Positions 9,301-18,501 are shown, counted from the stretch's first letter. The stretch is DNA of 41,152 nucleotides from Candidatus Neomicrothrix parvicella RN1 (GCA_945898515.1 CAMDIH010000015.1:1-41152); one strand, 5' to 3'. Notes: generated from the sequence alone by a model not told the origin. Numbers and translations are program-made.

Positions 9301-10635
9301 ATGGAACGCCAGCGTGACTACGTGCTGCGCACGGTGGAGGAGCGAGGGGTCCGGCTGATCCGGCTCTGGTTCACCGACGTGCTCGGCCAACTCAAATCGT
9401 TCGCTATTTCCCCCGCGGAATTGGAGGGAGCCTTCGATGAGGGCATGCGCTTCGACGGCTCAGCCATCGACGGTTTCAGCCGGGTACAGGAAAGCGATGT
9501 CCTAGCCCGACCTGATCCCAACAGTTTCGAGTTGCTGCCCTGGGCTGATTCCTACGGCACTTCGGCCCGAATGTTCTGCGACATCACCAACATCGACGGC
9601 ACCCCCTTCGAAGGTGACCCCCGTCAAGTACTGCGCCGGAACCTCGACAAGGCCCGTGCTAGGGGTTTCACATTTTACGCGGCGCCGGAAATGGAGTTCT
9701 TCTACTTCGAGAACTCTGAGCCCTCCGGCGCCCCCGTTCCCCTGGACAAGGCTTCGTACTTCGACCTCACCACCGCCGACGTGGCATCGGACCTTCGTCA
9801 GCGCACGATCCACACCCTTGAGGTGATGGGAATACCGGTGGAATACAGCCACCATGAGGATGCCCCGAGCCAGCACGAGATCGATCTTCGCTACACCGAC
9901 GCCCTCACCATGGCCGACAACGTGATGACCTTTCGGCTCGTGGTGCGGGAAGTTGCCTTCGAGGCCGGCGTGCATGCCACCTTCATGCCCAAACCGCTCG
10001 CCGAGGTCCAGGGTTCGGGAATGCACACGCATTTCTCGCTCTTCGAGGGAGACATCAACGCGTTTTACGATGCGGACGATGCTCGCAACCTCTCGAAGGT
10101 CGCCCGCGGTTTCATCGCCGGCGTGCTCACCCACGCCCGGGAGATCGCCGCGGTTACGAACCAATGGGTGAACTCCTACAAGCGTCTCGTCGTGGGGTTC
10201 GAGGCGCCGGTGTATGTCAGTTGGGCTCGCAACAACCGCTCGGTGGTGGTGAATGTGCCACCCATCAAAGCCGGCAAGGCCGACTCGACCCGGATCGAGT
10301 TTCGTGCCCCCGACCCGTCTTGCAACCCCTATCTGGCCTTTTCGGTGGTGCTAGCGGCTGGGTTACGAGGCATTGAGGAGGGCTACGACCTGCCACCGGA
10401 GACGCTGGCCAACCTGTATCAGATGACCGACGAACAACGGCGGGCCGAGGGAATCTCGATTCTGCCGGAGTCACTGTCGGAAGCCCTCGATGAGATGGAG
10501 CGATCCGAACTCGTGGCGGAGGCACTCGGTGAGCACGTCTTTGAATGGTTCATCCGCAACAAGCGGGCCGAATGGCAGGAGTACAAGACCCAGGTATCGA
10601 AGTTCGAGTTGGACCGCTACCTCCACCGGCTTTAG
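9301..10635 (+). CDS. glnA: Glutamine synthetase, type I
   Basis: RFDGSAIDGF, EMEFFYF, GSGMHTHFSL, RIEFRAPDPSCNPYLAF motifs. Confidence 0.95.
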   Translation: MERQRDYVLRTVEERGVRLIRLWFTDVLGQLKSFAISPAELEGAFDEGMRFDGSAIDGFSRVQESDVLARPDPNSFELLPWADSYGTSARMFCDITNIDGTPFEGDPRQVLRRNLDKARARGFTFYAAPEMEFFYFENSEPSGAPVPLDKASYFDLTTADVASDLRQRTIHTLEVMGIPVEYSHHEDAPSQHEIDLRYTDALTMADNVMTFRLVVREVAFEAGVHATFMPKPLAEVQGSGMHTHFSLFEGDINAFYDADDARNLSKVARGFIAGVLTHAREIAAVTNQWVNSYKRLVVGFEAPVYVSWARNNRSVVVNVPPIKAGKADSTRIEFRAPDPSCNPYLAFSVVLAAGLRGIEEGYDLPPETLANLYQMTDEQRRAEGISILPESLSEALDEMERSELVAEALGEHVFEWFIRNKRAEWQEYKTQVSKFELDRYLHRL

Positions 10636-10647
10636 GCCGCCGCCACG

Positions 10648-11328
10648 ATGCAACCGCTCCTCGTCTTCCCTGATCCGGCCCCCGCCGACCTCGCCCAAGC
10701 GCTCGATCGGGCCGGTTATCCCTGGAACGCGGCATCGAAGGCGCTTGGCCCGGCTCCGGTGGAGCCGAGTGACGGTTGGTCGGGTGCGGTCATCGTGGCG
10801 GCTGATGACCCCGAGGGAGCTTTTTCGGTTTGCCGAGCGCTGCGCCAGCGTGACGTGCCGTTGGAGCCGATCCTTTTGTTGATCTCCCCAACCCAGGCGG
10901 TGGATCTCGAGTTGCGCGACGACCTCTTCGACGACTTCTGCCTCTATCCCTTCCATGACGACGAGTTCGCTGCCCGCATGAAGCACCTGTTCTGGCGCAC
11001 CGGGGGCGGCACCCGCCCCGAACTGGTGGAATACGGCGAGCTTCGACTCAACCTGGAGACGTACCAAGCGGCCATTGTCGGTAAGCCGCTCGACCTCACC
11101 TACATGGAATACGAGCTACTCAAGTTCCTCGTCTCGCACCCGGGCAAGGTCTTCACCCGAGAGACCCTGCTGTCGCGGGTATGGGGCTACGAGTACTACG
11201 GCGGAGCGCGCACCGTAGACGTTCACATTCGTCGCCTCCGGGCCAAACTCGGCGAAGAACACGCCAACCTGATCCAAACGGTGCGATCCGTTGGTTATCG
11301 GTTTGGCCAGTCACGGTGGGGTCTGTAG
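10648..11328 (+). CDS. OmpR-family winged-helix regulator with atypical receiver, GlnR-like
   Basis: C-terminal winged helix YMEYELLKFLVSHPGKVFTRETLLSRVWGYEYYGGARTVDVHIRRLRAKL...VRSVGYRF; receiver lacks a clear phosphoacceptor/Lys set. Confidence 0.82.
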   Translation: MQPLLVFPDPAPADLAQALDRAGYPWNAASKALGPAPVEPSDGWSGAVIVAADDPEGAFSVCRALRQRDVPLEPILLLISPTQAVDLELRDDLFDDFCLYPFHDDEFAARMKHLFWRTGGGTRPELVEYGELRLNLETYQAAIVGKPLDLTYMEYELLKFLVSHPGKVFTRETLLSRVWGYEYYGGARTVDVHIRRLRAKLGEEHANLIQTVRSVGYRFGQSRWGL

Positions 11329-11363
11329 GCCCCGATGGTGATGCCCCGGAAGGGGTGGGTGGG

Positions 11364-11522
11364 CTAGGTGTTGAGCTCGATCAGCTCTGATCCCTCGTGG
11401 CTGGCCTCGCCGCTTTCCTTCAGTGTCCAGCCCAGTCCGGCCGCCACGATCCCGCCGGTGACGCAGACGCCGACCGGAATCAGGACCAAGAGGACCACGA
11501 TGATGATGATGGGACCGATCAT
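11364..11522 (-). CDS. Small (52 aa) single-TM membrane protein
   Basis: MIGPIIIIVVLLVLIPVGVCVTGGIVAAGLGWTLKESGE...; starts a few nt after the ridA stop. Confidence 0.6.
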   Translation of the reverse strand: MIGPIIIIVVLLVLIPVGVCVTGGIVAAGLGWTLKESGEASHEGSELIELNT

Positions 11523-11526
11523 GGCT

Positions 11527-11883
11527 TCATACTGCCCTGAGGTGGGCCCAGGCTTCCACCTCAACGAGGGCGTCCAGGGGTAGTTCAGCGACACCGATGG
11601 TGGAACGGGCGGGCCGAGGCTCGCCAAAAAGTTCCATGTACACCTCGTTCATGCGAGGGAAGTCGCTCGCCAGGTGGCGAAGGAAGACGGTGGTCTTTGT
11701 GACGTCGCGCAGCGATGCACCGTTGGCCTCCAAGAGCGCGGCGAGGTTGGCGATGGCTTGACGGAGTTGGTCCTCAAAACCCCCCCGCACCAAGTTGCCC
11801 CCCACCGCGCCTAGCTGACCCGACACCACCAGCCACTCGCCCGCTCGCACAATGGGGGTGTAGGGACCGGCCGGAGCTGTCAT
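11527..11883 (-). CDS. RidA/YjgF/Rv3678-like family protein
   Basis: YTPIVRAGEWLVVSGQLG, VTKTTVFLRHLASDFPRMNEVYMELFGEPRPARSTIGVAELPLDALVEVEAWA. Confidence 0.92.
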   Translation of the reverse strand: MTAPAGPYTPIVRAGEWLVVSGQLGAVGGNLVRGGFEDQLRQAIANLAALLEANGASLRDVTKTTVFLRHLASDFPRMNEVYMELFGEPRPARSTIGVAELPLDALVEVEAWAHLRAV

Positions 11884-11896
11884 TTCCCTACCGTAG

Positions 11897-13462
11897 TCAG
11901 CGCCAACGCGCTCCAGTGGGCCAGTCGGTTGGACAGTCGAGGTGCAGCCATGCGGCGGCGGCCACCGCCGCGAACACGGCGTCGCCACCCCGTACAGCCG
12001 GACCAGAGCCACTGGCCAGCTCCACGCAGATCGATGGGGTGTCCACCGCCCGTAACACCCCGAAGGAACGAATGGTGAGGTCATGCACCGTGCCCGACGC
12101 GTCCACCGCAATGCCCTCCGTACTGAGCCACGACAGCGCCATGTGTGCGGCCCCGGTGGCGTAGGACCGCAGCACCACTTCGTCGAGTATCTCGCCGGCA
12201 TCAAGCTGCACGCGCACTACGCCATCGGCATCGATCTCTGCCTCGGCGATGGCCCCGGTGAGCGGGTCGACCACGGGTTGCCGCGAGCGGCGGGCCCCGG
12301 CGCATAACACCAGTGCTTCCGCCCACCCCGCCGCCCGCAATCCGGCGTGGGTGGGCGGGCCAGCGAGGTCGATTTCCTCCACTCGCAGTGCGGGCGCCAC
12401 CGACGCCACAGCGGCGGCGATCCCAGGCGTGCGGACCACCCTCAATACGCCCGCCCCGTGGGCATCGGCACCGCCGGCCACTGGAGGTCGTTTGGGGCCG
12501 AGACGCACAGTGTCCTCCCGGGGCAACAGCACGCGCACCGCCCGACCGTGCTCATCGGCCAATTGTCGGGCGACGGCGGCCACCGGGCTGGCCTGTTTGC
12601 CTCCGAAGGCCCCGCCGTTGGCCAGCGGTGTGGCGGGTTCGCCTCCGGGTTCACACCATGAGGCATCGGGTTCCAGATAGGCCGGCTCCACCCACGAGGT
12701 ACGCAGCGTCGCCGACCAAACGCCCGGCGGCAGTGCCAGCGGGGGGGAGGCGGCCACTGTGGTGCGGCGTCCTGGCCGGCGGCCCGCCGCGGCGCGGGCC
12801 TCCGCCAGCGTTTCACCCACCGCCCAGCCACCGGCACCGTCGGGCAACGCCACGAGGGCATGGGCCGGGGCCGTATCGTCGGCGAAGCCTCCCTGCCCGA
12901 GGGCCACGGCGGCCTTCACTTGTTGGGGTCCCCCTCCCTCGATGGCGGCGCGGGTCGACGCGGCGTCGAGATTGCGGGGGAGCCCTGGGGTATCGCGCTG
13001 GGCTAGGTCCCATGCATCAAGCACCGTGCGCCAGCCGGTGCAGCGGCACAGGTGAGCCAGTAGGGCCTGTTCCACCGGAGCATGGTCGCCGGCCTCGGTT
13101 CCCTTGGCCGCTTGGCCCTCGAGGCGGCAGATGATCCCGGGGGTGCAAAAGCCGCATTGGCTGGCGCCGCTGGCGCAAAAAGCGTCACCCCAGCGCTGGC
13201 GTCGGGCCGGATCAAGCCCCTCCAGGGTGGTGATGGTCCGTCCGGCAACCCGCCGAGTGGGGGTGACGCAGGCCACCCTCGCCTGGCCGTCGACCAGGAC
13301 CGTGCAGCACCCGCACTGGCCCTGCGGGCTGCAGCCGTCCTTGACGCTGCGCAGGCCGAGTTGTTCTCGCAGCACATCGAGCAACGTGCCACCGTCGTCG
13401 GGCACCTCGACCTGCTGGCCGTTGACCTCAAGTTGCAAGATGGGGTGACCGCTTTCGACCAT
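11897..13462 (-). CDS. Compact xanthine-dehydrogenase-family fusion: two [2Fe-2S] domains plus shortened molybdopterin-binding-like region
   Basis: CSPQGQCGCCTVLVDG...C, then CGFCTPGII...HLCRCTGWRTV; C-terminal NGGAFGGK and GPAVRGGDAVFAAVAAAAW. Confidence 0.8.
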   Translation of the reverse strand: MVESGHPILQLEVNGQQVEVPDDGGTLLDVLREQLGLRSVKDGCSPQGQCGCCTVLVDGQARVACVTPTRRVAGRTITTLEGLDPARRQRWGDAFCASGASQCGFCTPGIICRLEGQAAKGTEAGDHAPVEQALLAHLCRCTGWRTVLDAWDLAQRDTPGLPRNLDAASTRAAIEGGGPQQVKAAVALGQGGFADDTAPAHALVALPDGAGGWAVGETLAEARAAAGRRPGRRTTVAASPPLALPPGVWSATLRTSWVEPAYLEPDASWCEPGGEPATPLANGGAFGGKQASPVAAVARQLADEHGRAVRVLLPREDTVRLGPKRPPVAGGADAHGAGVLRVVRTPGIAAAVASVAPALRVEEIDLAGPPTHAGLRAAGWAEALVLCAGARRSRQPVVDPLTGAIAEAEIDADGVVRVQLDAGEILDEVVLRSYATGAAHMALSWLSTEGIAVDASGTVHDLTIRSFGVLRAVDTPSICVELASGSGPAVRGGDAVFAAVAAAAWLHLDCPTDWPTGARWR

Positions 13463-13485
13463 GGAGTCGAGGATAGGTTCACACG
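13463..13485. promoter_or_regulatory. Putative bidirectional promoter with interlocking -10 elements
   Basis: Minus-strand TATCCT (13470-13475) 7 nt before ATG 13462; plus-strand TAGGTT (13474-13479) 6 nt before GTG 13486. Confidence 0.5.
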
Positions 13486-14361
13486 GTGACCGAGCCGACC
13501 CTGCCCACTTCGATGAGTCGTCGCCGGTTCCTCGCCGCGGGGGGCGCGGGTGTGGGAGCCCTTCTGCTGGGGGGGTGCGGCGGTGAGCAGCAAGCCGCTG
13601 ACCGCAGCCTGATCCAGTACTTCGGCGGACCGGTCTTGGTGGCGGGCCAGCCAGCCCGGGCCCCCTTCGCCCTGGCTGACGTCGATGGGGTGCTCCCGCT
13701 GTCGGCCACTCCCTCCCGCCTCTCGGTGGTCATCCTCGATCCCGCCGGCACCCCCGTGGGGTCCCCCCTGACGGTGGATCGCCATGCTGCGGGCCTTCCC
13801 AAGGCCTATTTCCCGTTGCGCTTCAGCGTTCCCGAGGCCGGTATCTACACCGCTCGGGTCGAGTTCGACCGCGGGGCGGCAGAGATGGCCATGCAGGTTG
13901 ACGCGGCGAGCGATGTGGTGGTGATCCAACCCGGAGCCCGGCTGCCGGGCTTGGCTACCCCCACCGATCGCAACGCCGAGGGTGTTGATCCGATCTGTAC
14001 CAGCGACCCGCGCTGTCCGTTGCATGCTGTTTCGGTGGCGGAGGCCCTCGGTTCGGGTTCACCGATCGCGCTGCTGGTCTCCACTCCGGCGTTCTGCCAG
14101 GTGGCCATCTGCGGCCCGGTGCTCGATGTCTTGCTCAGTCAAGTGGCGGCCCACCCCCGAGTGCAGTTCATCCACGCGGAGGTATACGCCCAGCCTGGAT
14201 CGGACCCTGACCCAGGGGGCTACGCCCCCACCGTGAACGCGTTGGGTCTGCACTTCGAACCGTCGTTGGTGCTGGCGGGGTCCGATGGTCAGGTGACCGA
14301 ACGTCTCGACAACATCTTCGATGAAACCGAACTCGCCGGCGCGCTGGCGAACTTGCGCTGA
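13486..14361 (+). CDS. Tat-type lipoprotein with thioredoxin-like C-terminal region
   Basis: SRRRFLAAGGAGVGALLLGGCGG (twin Arg plus lipobox Cys); IALLVSTPAFCQVAICGPVLDVL segment. Confidence 0.7.
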   Translation: MTEPTLPTSMSRRRFLAAGGAGVGALLLGGCGGEQQAADRSLIQYFGGPVLVAGQPARAPFALADVDGVLPLSATPSRLSVVILDPAGTPVGSPLTVDRHAAGLPKAYFPLRFSVPEAGIYTARVEFDRGAAEMAMQVDAASDVVVIQPGARLPGLATPTDRNAEGVDPICTSDPRCPLHAVSVAEALGSGSPIALLVSTPAFCQVAICGPVLDVLLSQVAAHPRVQFIHAEVYAQPGSDPDPGGYAPTVNALGLHFEPSLVLAGSDGQVTERLDNIFDETELAGALANLR

Positions 14362-14399
14362 GGCGCTGGGTTTTTAGCGCCGCCCGGAGCGGCGGGGTA

Positions 14400-14720
14400 T
14401 TAGCTGAAGGACTTGCCGCACCCACAACTGCGCTGAGCGTTGGGGTTCTCAATGGCGAACCCGGCCCCTTGGAGACCGTCTTTGTAATCGAGCGTGGCCC
14501 CCTCGAGAAGTTCTGCGCTGGAAGCGTCTACCACCACGCGCACGCCGGAGTAGTCCACGAGGTTGTCGTCTTCGGCCACATCGGAGTCGAAGAACATCTC
14601 GTAGCTGAAGCCCGAACAGCCCCCCGGCCGCACGGCCACGCGCAGGGCGAGGTTCGGCTCGCCTTCGGCCTCAATGAGGTCTTTGACCTTGGTGGCTGCG
14701 GTATCGGTGAGGGTGATCAC
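14400..14720 (-). CDS. erpA: A-type iron-sulfur carrier/insertion protein (ErpA/IscA family)
   Basis: ITLTDTAATKVKDLI...VRPGGCSGFSYEM...NPNAQRSCGCGKSF (C..CxC); SD AGGAGG before GTG. Confidence 0.93.
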   Translation of the reverse strand: MITLTDTAATKVKDLIEAEGEPNLALRVAVRPGGCSGFSYEMFFDSDVAEDDNLVDYSGVRVVVDASSAELLEGATLDYKDGLQGAGFAIENPNAQRSCGCGKSFS

Positions 14721-14926
14721 GTCAAGGTCCTCCTAAAGGGACAAAACTTCTTTCCCGGATGCTACCGGGCTGGGCGCACGATCTCGACCTCGGCGGGTGG
14801 GTTGTTCCGCCGATACAGGGTATTTGGCTATCGAACGGGGTGGGGGAGCCCGCTCGAGGCGCACGGGGAAACGGGACGGAATGGGGTCGAGAGATGTTGG
14901 ATCGCCGGTGCCGGTAGAATCCGGGG

Positions 14927-16120
14927 GTGTCCTCTTCCCCTCTTCCGAGCGACGCCGAGGTGATGGCGGTTTTGCGCGGCGTGATCGATCCCGAACTGGG
15001 CAGCGACATCGTGGAGCTGGGGATGGCGAAGCGGGCCCGGGTGGAAGCGGGTGGGCATGTGGTGGTGACCATTGCCCTCACCACCGCCGGTTGCCCTCTT
15101 CGCGCCCAAATCCAACGGGATGTGCGCGCTCGTGTTTCTTCCCTGCCCGGCGTTACCCACGTGAAGCTGGACTGGACCGAGATGACCCAGGAGGAGAAGT
15201 CCTCCGCTATGGCCAAAGCGCGCTGGAACGTGGCCCAGCGGCCGGAGGACACCGCCCTGGCCCCTACCACCAAGGTGGTACTGGTGGCCTCCGGGAAGGG
15301 CGGCGTTGGGAAGTCGTCGGTGACCGTGAACCTGGCGGCGGCTCTGGCGGCTACCGGCCTCACCGTGGGCGTACTCGACGCCGACATCTGGGGTTTCTCG
15401 GTGCCGAGGATGCTCGGGGTTCAGGGGCGGTTGGCCGGTCGGGAGGATGCTGGCAAAAAGGTGATGGTGCCCCATGAGCGCGTGGTGGGCTCTGGCGTGC
15501 TGCGCGTCATCTCTATGGGATTCCTGGTGGAGGACGAGGAGCAGGCACTCATGTGGCGTGGCCTGATGCTGAACCGCGGCGTTACCCACTTCCTGCAGGA
15601 CGTTGCCTGGGGAGATGACCTCGACTACCTCTTCATCGACATGCCGCCGGGTACCGGCGATGTGCAAATGGGGGTGGCCAAGTTGTTGCCGCGAGCCGAG
15701 GTGCTGGTGATCACGACACCAGCTCAGGCCGCGCAAAAAGTGGCGATACGGGCGGTGTCGATGGCCCGTAAGAGCTTTCTGCGGGTGGTCGGGGTGATCG
15801 AGAACATGAGTAGTTTCAGCTGCGATCACGGCGAGTCCTATGCCCTCTTCGGTGAGGGCGGCGGGGCGCAACTGGCCGAGGACGCTGGCGTGCCGCTGCT
15901 GGGCCAGATCCCGTTGGAGGCCGCGGTGTCCCAAGGGGGCGATAACGGCGAACCCGTGGCGCTTGGCGAAGGCCCGGCCGCCGACGCCTTTCGGGCCATC
16001 GCGGCGATCATTCTCACGGAGGCGATTCCGCCCGCCGAGATGGCCGGATGCAGCGCTCGGATGCTCGACGCGGCGGTGGCTGCTCTTGACGCGTTGGATC
16101 AGGTGGCCGCTCAGCCCTGA
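14927..16120 (+). CDS. mrp: Mrp/NBP35-family P-loop ATPase with N-terminal MIP18-like domain
   Basis: VIDPELGSDIVELGM; SGKGGVGKSSVTVNLA; DYLFIDMPPGTGDVQ. Confidence 0.94.
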   Translation: MSSSPLPSDAEVMAVLRGVIDPELGSDIVELGMAKRARVEAGGHVVVTIALTTAGCPLRAQIQRDVRARVSSLPGVTHVKLDWTEMTQEEKSSAMAKARWNVAQRPEDTALAPTTKVVLVASGKGGVGKSSVTVNLAAALAATGLTVGVLDADIWGFSVPRMLGVQGRLAGREDAGKKVMVPHERVVGSGVLRVISMGFLVEDEEQALMWRGLMLNRGVTHFLQDVAWGDDLDYLFIDMPPGTGDVQMGVAKLLPRAEVLVITTPAQAAQKVAIRAVSMARKSFLRVVGVIENMSSFSCDHGESYALFGEGGGAQLAEDAGVPLLGQIPLEAAVSQGGDNGEPVALGEGPAADAFRAIAAIILTEAIPPAEMAGCSARMLDAAVAALDALDQVAAQP

Positions 16121-16977
16121 TCGGCGGCGACCCAGGGGCCATCCAGGTCCCCGCCCTGGGCTCGACCCTCCTGGTCGAGTTTACGAAGGTGAGCCCAAAC
16201 GGTGGCGGCGGCCATTGGACGTAACTCTTCGACGATGTCGGTGTAGAGCGATGCCACGATGGCATCCACCGTGGTAGGTGTGCCCCGCTCGAGCACCTTG
16301 AGAATCTGCGACTCCCGCTGGCGTCGGTGCTGAAGGTACTCGTCGATCTTGGCGAGTGGCTCGCCGATGAGATGGCCGTGACCCGGGGCGATTGCGTTGA
16401 GCCGAGGCCGGTGATCCTTGAGCCGCTCGAGGTGCTGGAGATAGACCGCCATGTCGCCATCGGGGGGGCGGATCACCACCGTAGAGCCGTTCATGATGTG
16501 ATCGCCGGAGAAGAGCAGGCGTTCCTGCTCGAGAAGGAAACACAGATGGTTCGACGCATGGCCGGGGGTGTGCAGTGCCCGCAACACGAACTCGGTGGCC
16601 TCGATGCGGTCGCCCTCGGCGAGGGGACGGTCGATGATGAGGCCGTCGCGGCTATCGAAGGCCAGTACCTCTGCTCCGGTGCGCTTCTTCAGGCCCGCCA
16701 CGCCCGGCGCGTGGTCCTCGTGGGTGTGGGTGCACACGATCCAACGGATCCGGTCGCTACCGCAGGCCACGATGGCATCAAGATGAGGGTCGTTGGCGGG
16801 GCCGGGGTCGATCACCACGATCTCATCGATCCCAACGAGATAGGTGTTGGTGCCCGGCCCTGTCATCATCCCGGGGTTGGGGGCCACGATGCGGCGCACC
16901 AGAGGGCTGAGGGCGCTGGGCACCCCGGGCACGAGTGACGGCGGACGCGGGGGATCGACTTCGGTGGTGTCGGTCAC
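16111..16977 (-). CDS. MBL-fold metallo-hydrolase
   Basis: THTHEDHAPG, HTPGHASNHLCF, FSGDHIMNGS, APGHG; C-terminal winged-helix-like tail. Confidence 0.93.
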   Translation of the reverse strand: MTDTTEVDPPRPPSLVPGVPSALSPLVRRIVAPNPGMMTGPGTNTYLVGIDEIVVIDPGPANDPHLDAIVACGSDRIRWIVCTHTHEDHAPGVAGLKKRTGAEVLAFDSRDGLIIDRPLAEGDRIEATEFVLRALHTPGHASNHLCFLLEQERLLFSGDHIMNGSTVVIRPPDGDMAVYLQHLERLKDHRPRLNAIAPGHGHLIGEPLAKIDEYLQHRRQRESQILKVLERGTPTTVDAIVASLYTDIVEELRPMAAATVWAHLRKLDQEGRAQGGDLDGPWVAADQG

Positions 16978-17711
16978 GCCATACCGCGGTTCGCCCCGGT
17001 TGGTACGCTGGGTTGGACAGCCATCAACTCGTCGGTGGTGGCGAAGCGGCCGATATCTTCGAGGCAACTGATGGTCGGGAGAATCATGGCGAAGCCGCCT
17101 GCTGCGTGGCGGGCGAGGGCATCCGTCGGGCGCACCCATTCGCTGCTGATGAGTTCGATGTTGTCGTGAGCGTAGACCTGACCGTGCGGGGCACGGGCTA
17201 GGAAGAATCGGGTGTCGTACCGCTTCGGCGCCCCTTCGGGGGTGATCCAGTGGGCCACATAGTGAACGTGGCTGAGGCTGAGCATCAGGTCTTCCTGCTC
17301 GAGGATGGCTAGGAGCGATCGCTGTCCGGCGTGCAGCGCCAACCGATGCTCGGCTAAGCGCGCCACCAGGGAGGGGTCGAGGCGCAAACTGGTGCCGTCG
17401 GGGTGGCAGGCCAGAAGCACCCCGGCTTCCTCGAAACTCTCGCGCACGGCGGCAATCCAATAGGCCAGGCCCCCCCGGTTGAGGCCGAGCTGCGCCGCCG
17501 CTCCCGAACCCGACAGATCGCGGGCGCGTGCGGCCAGGGCAGGGTCGTGATCGGAGGGGTCCAGGACTCCCCCCGGAAAGACATGCACGCTGCCGAAGGC
17601 GGTGCGAGGGTGGCGGCGGAGCATGAAGACTTCAAGGGGGCGCTCGGCGTGGTCGCCGTCTCGCACCAGCATCATCGTGGCGCCATCGCGCGTAAGCACC
17701 GGTGGGGTCAT
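16974..17711 (-). CDS. NUDIX hydrolase
   Basis: FGSVHVFPGGVLDP...AAVRESFEEAGVLL Nudix-like box. Confidence 0.85.
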   Translation of the reverse strand: MTPPVLTRDGATMMLVRDGDHAERPLEVFMLRRHPRTAFGSVHVFPGGVLDPSDHDPALAARARDLSGSGAAAQLGLNRGGLAYWIAAVRESFEEAGVLLACHPDGTSLRLDPSLVARLAEHRLALHAGQRSLLAILEQEDLMLSLSHVHYVAHWITPEGAPKRYDTRFFLARAPHGQVYAHDNIELISSEWVRPTDALARHAAGGFAMILPTISCLEDIGRFATTDELMAVQPSVPTGANRGMA

Positions 17712-18181
17712 GGGCCGAGCCGCGGCCGCTCTGGCGGGTCCTCCCAGCCCTCCGCCTCCCACACCGTGCCCGTGACGGGATTGGATTGTGTGCTTCCAGC
17801 CACCACCCGGCTCAGCAAGCTATCGCCGGCGGTGATTCGTCGGAGCACCATGGTTCGCGCGGCCGCTCGAGTGGGCGGGAGCAGCAGCACGATGGCCAGG
17901 CCGTCGGAGATGAAGCCCGGGGCGATCATCAAGGCGCAGGCCAGCAGCACGAGAGCGCCGTCGATGATCTCGACGGAGGGCAGAGCACCGGAACGCACGG
18001 GGGTCCGCAAACGGCGCAGCGCGCCGAGCCCGGCCATCTTGGCGAGCCAGAAGCCCATGAAAGAGATGGCGAGCAGCAGGAGGATGGTTTCGGGGAGGCC
18101 GATCACTTTGGCCACCTGCAGGATCACGTACAACTCAATGAGCGGTGCGACGAGAAACACCAGCACCAACGCCAGAACCAT
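17708..18181 (-). CDS. fxsA: FxsA family membrane protein
   Basis: PLIELYVILQVAKVIGLPETILLLL...PGFISDGLAIVLLLPPTRA. Confidence 0.88.
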   Translation of the reverse strand: MVLALVLVFLVAPLIELYVILQVAKVIGLPETILLLLAISFMGFWLAKMAGLGALRRLRTPVRSGALPSVEIIDGALVLLACALMIAPGFISDGLAIVLLLPPTRAAARTMVLRRITAGDSLLSRVVAGSTQSNPVTGTVWEAEGWEDPPERPRLGP

Positions 18182-18240
18182 CGCGTCAGCCTACCGGCGA
18201 GCCTTTCGAGGGCCCCGCTGACCGGGGACGCTTGTCGCTA

Positions 18241-18501
18241 TTAGTTCAAGCGGCTGAGGGCCTGCTTGCGCTCGCTCTCACTCAAGCCACCCCAGATCCC
18301 GTGCGGCTCTCGGATGCGAAAGGCGTAATTCAGACAGGCACGACGCACGGAGCAGGTGGTGCAGATGTCCTTGGCGCGGTTCTCTCGCTGCAGTTTTTCT
18401 TCCTTGCGCTCAAAATGAGCCGGTGGGAAGAAAATTTCGGCCTGGGGCCCCCGACAGGCGGCTTTCATCTGCCATGTCTGTTCGACACTCTGGATGCTCA
18501 C
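18241..18501 (-). CDS. WhiB-family [4Fe-4S] transcription factor
   Basis: Cys set MKAAC...CTTCSVRRAC plus HGIWGGLSESER; GTG start at 18501 with GAGGGGAG upstream. Confidence 0.94.
   Translation of the reverse strand: MSIQSVEQTWQMKAACRGPQAEIFFPPAHFERKEEKLQRENRAKDICTTCSVRRACLNYAFRIREPHGIWGGLSESERKQALSRLN

Noticed and set aside
12313-13134. 273-aa plus-strand ORF opposite the XDH-like gene
   Set aside because: Pro/Arg-rich composition and no domain features; shadow ORF of the minus-strand Fe-S protein.
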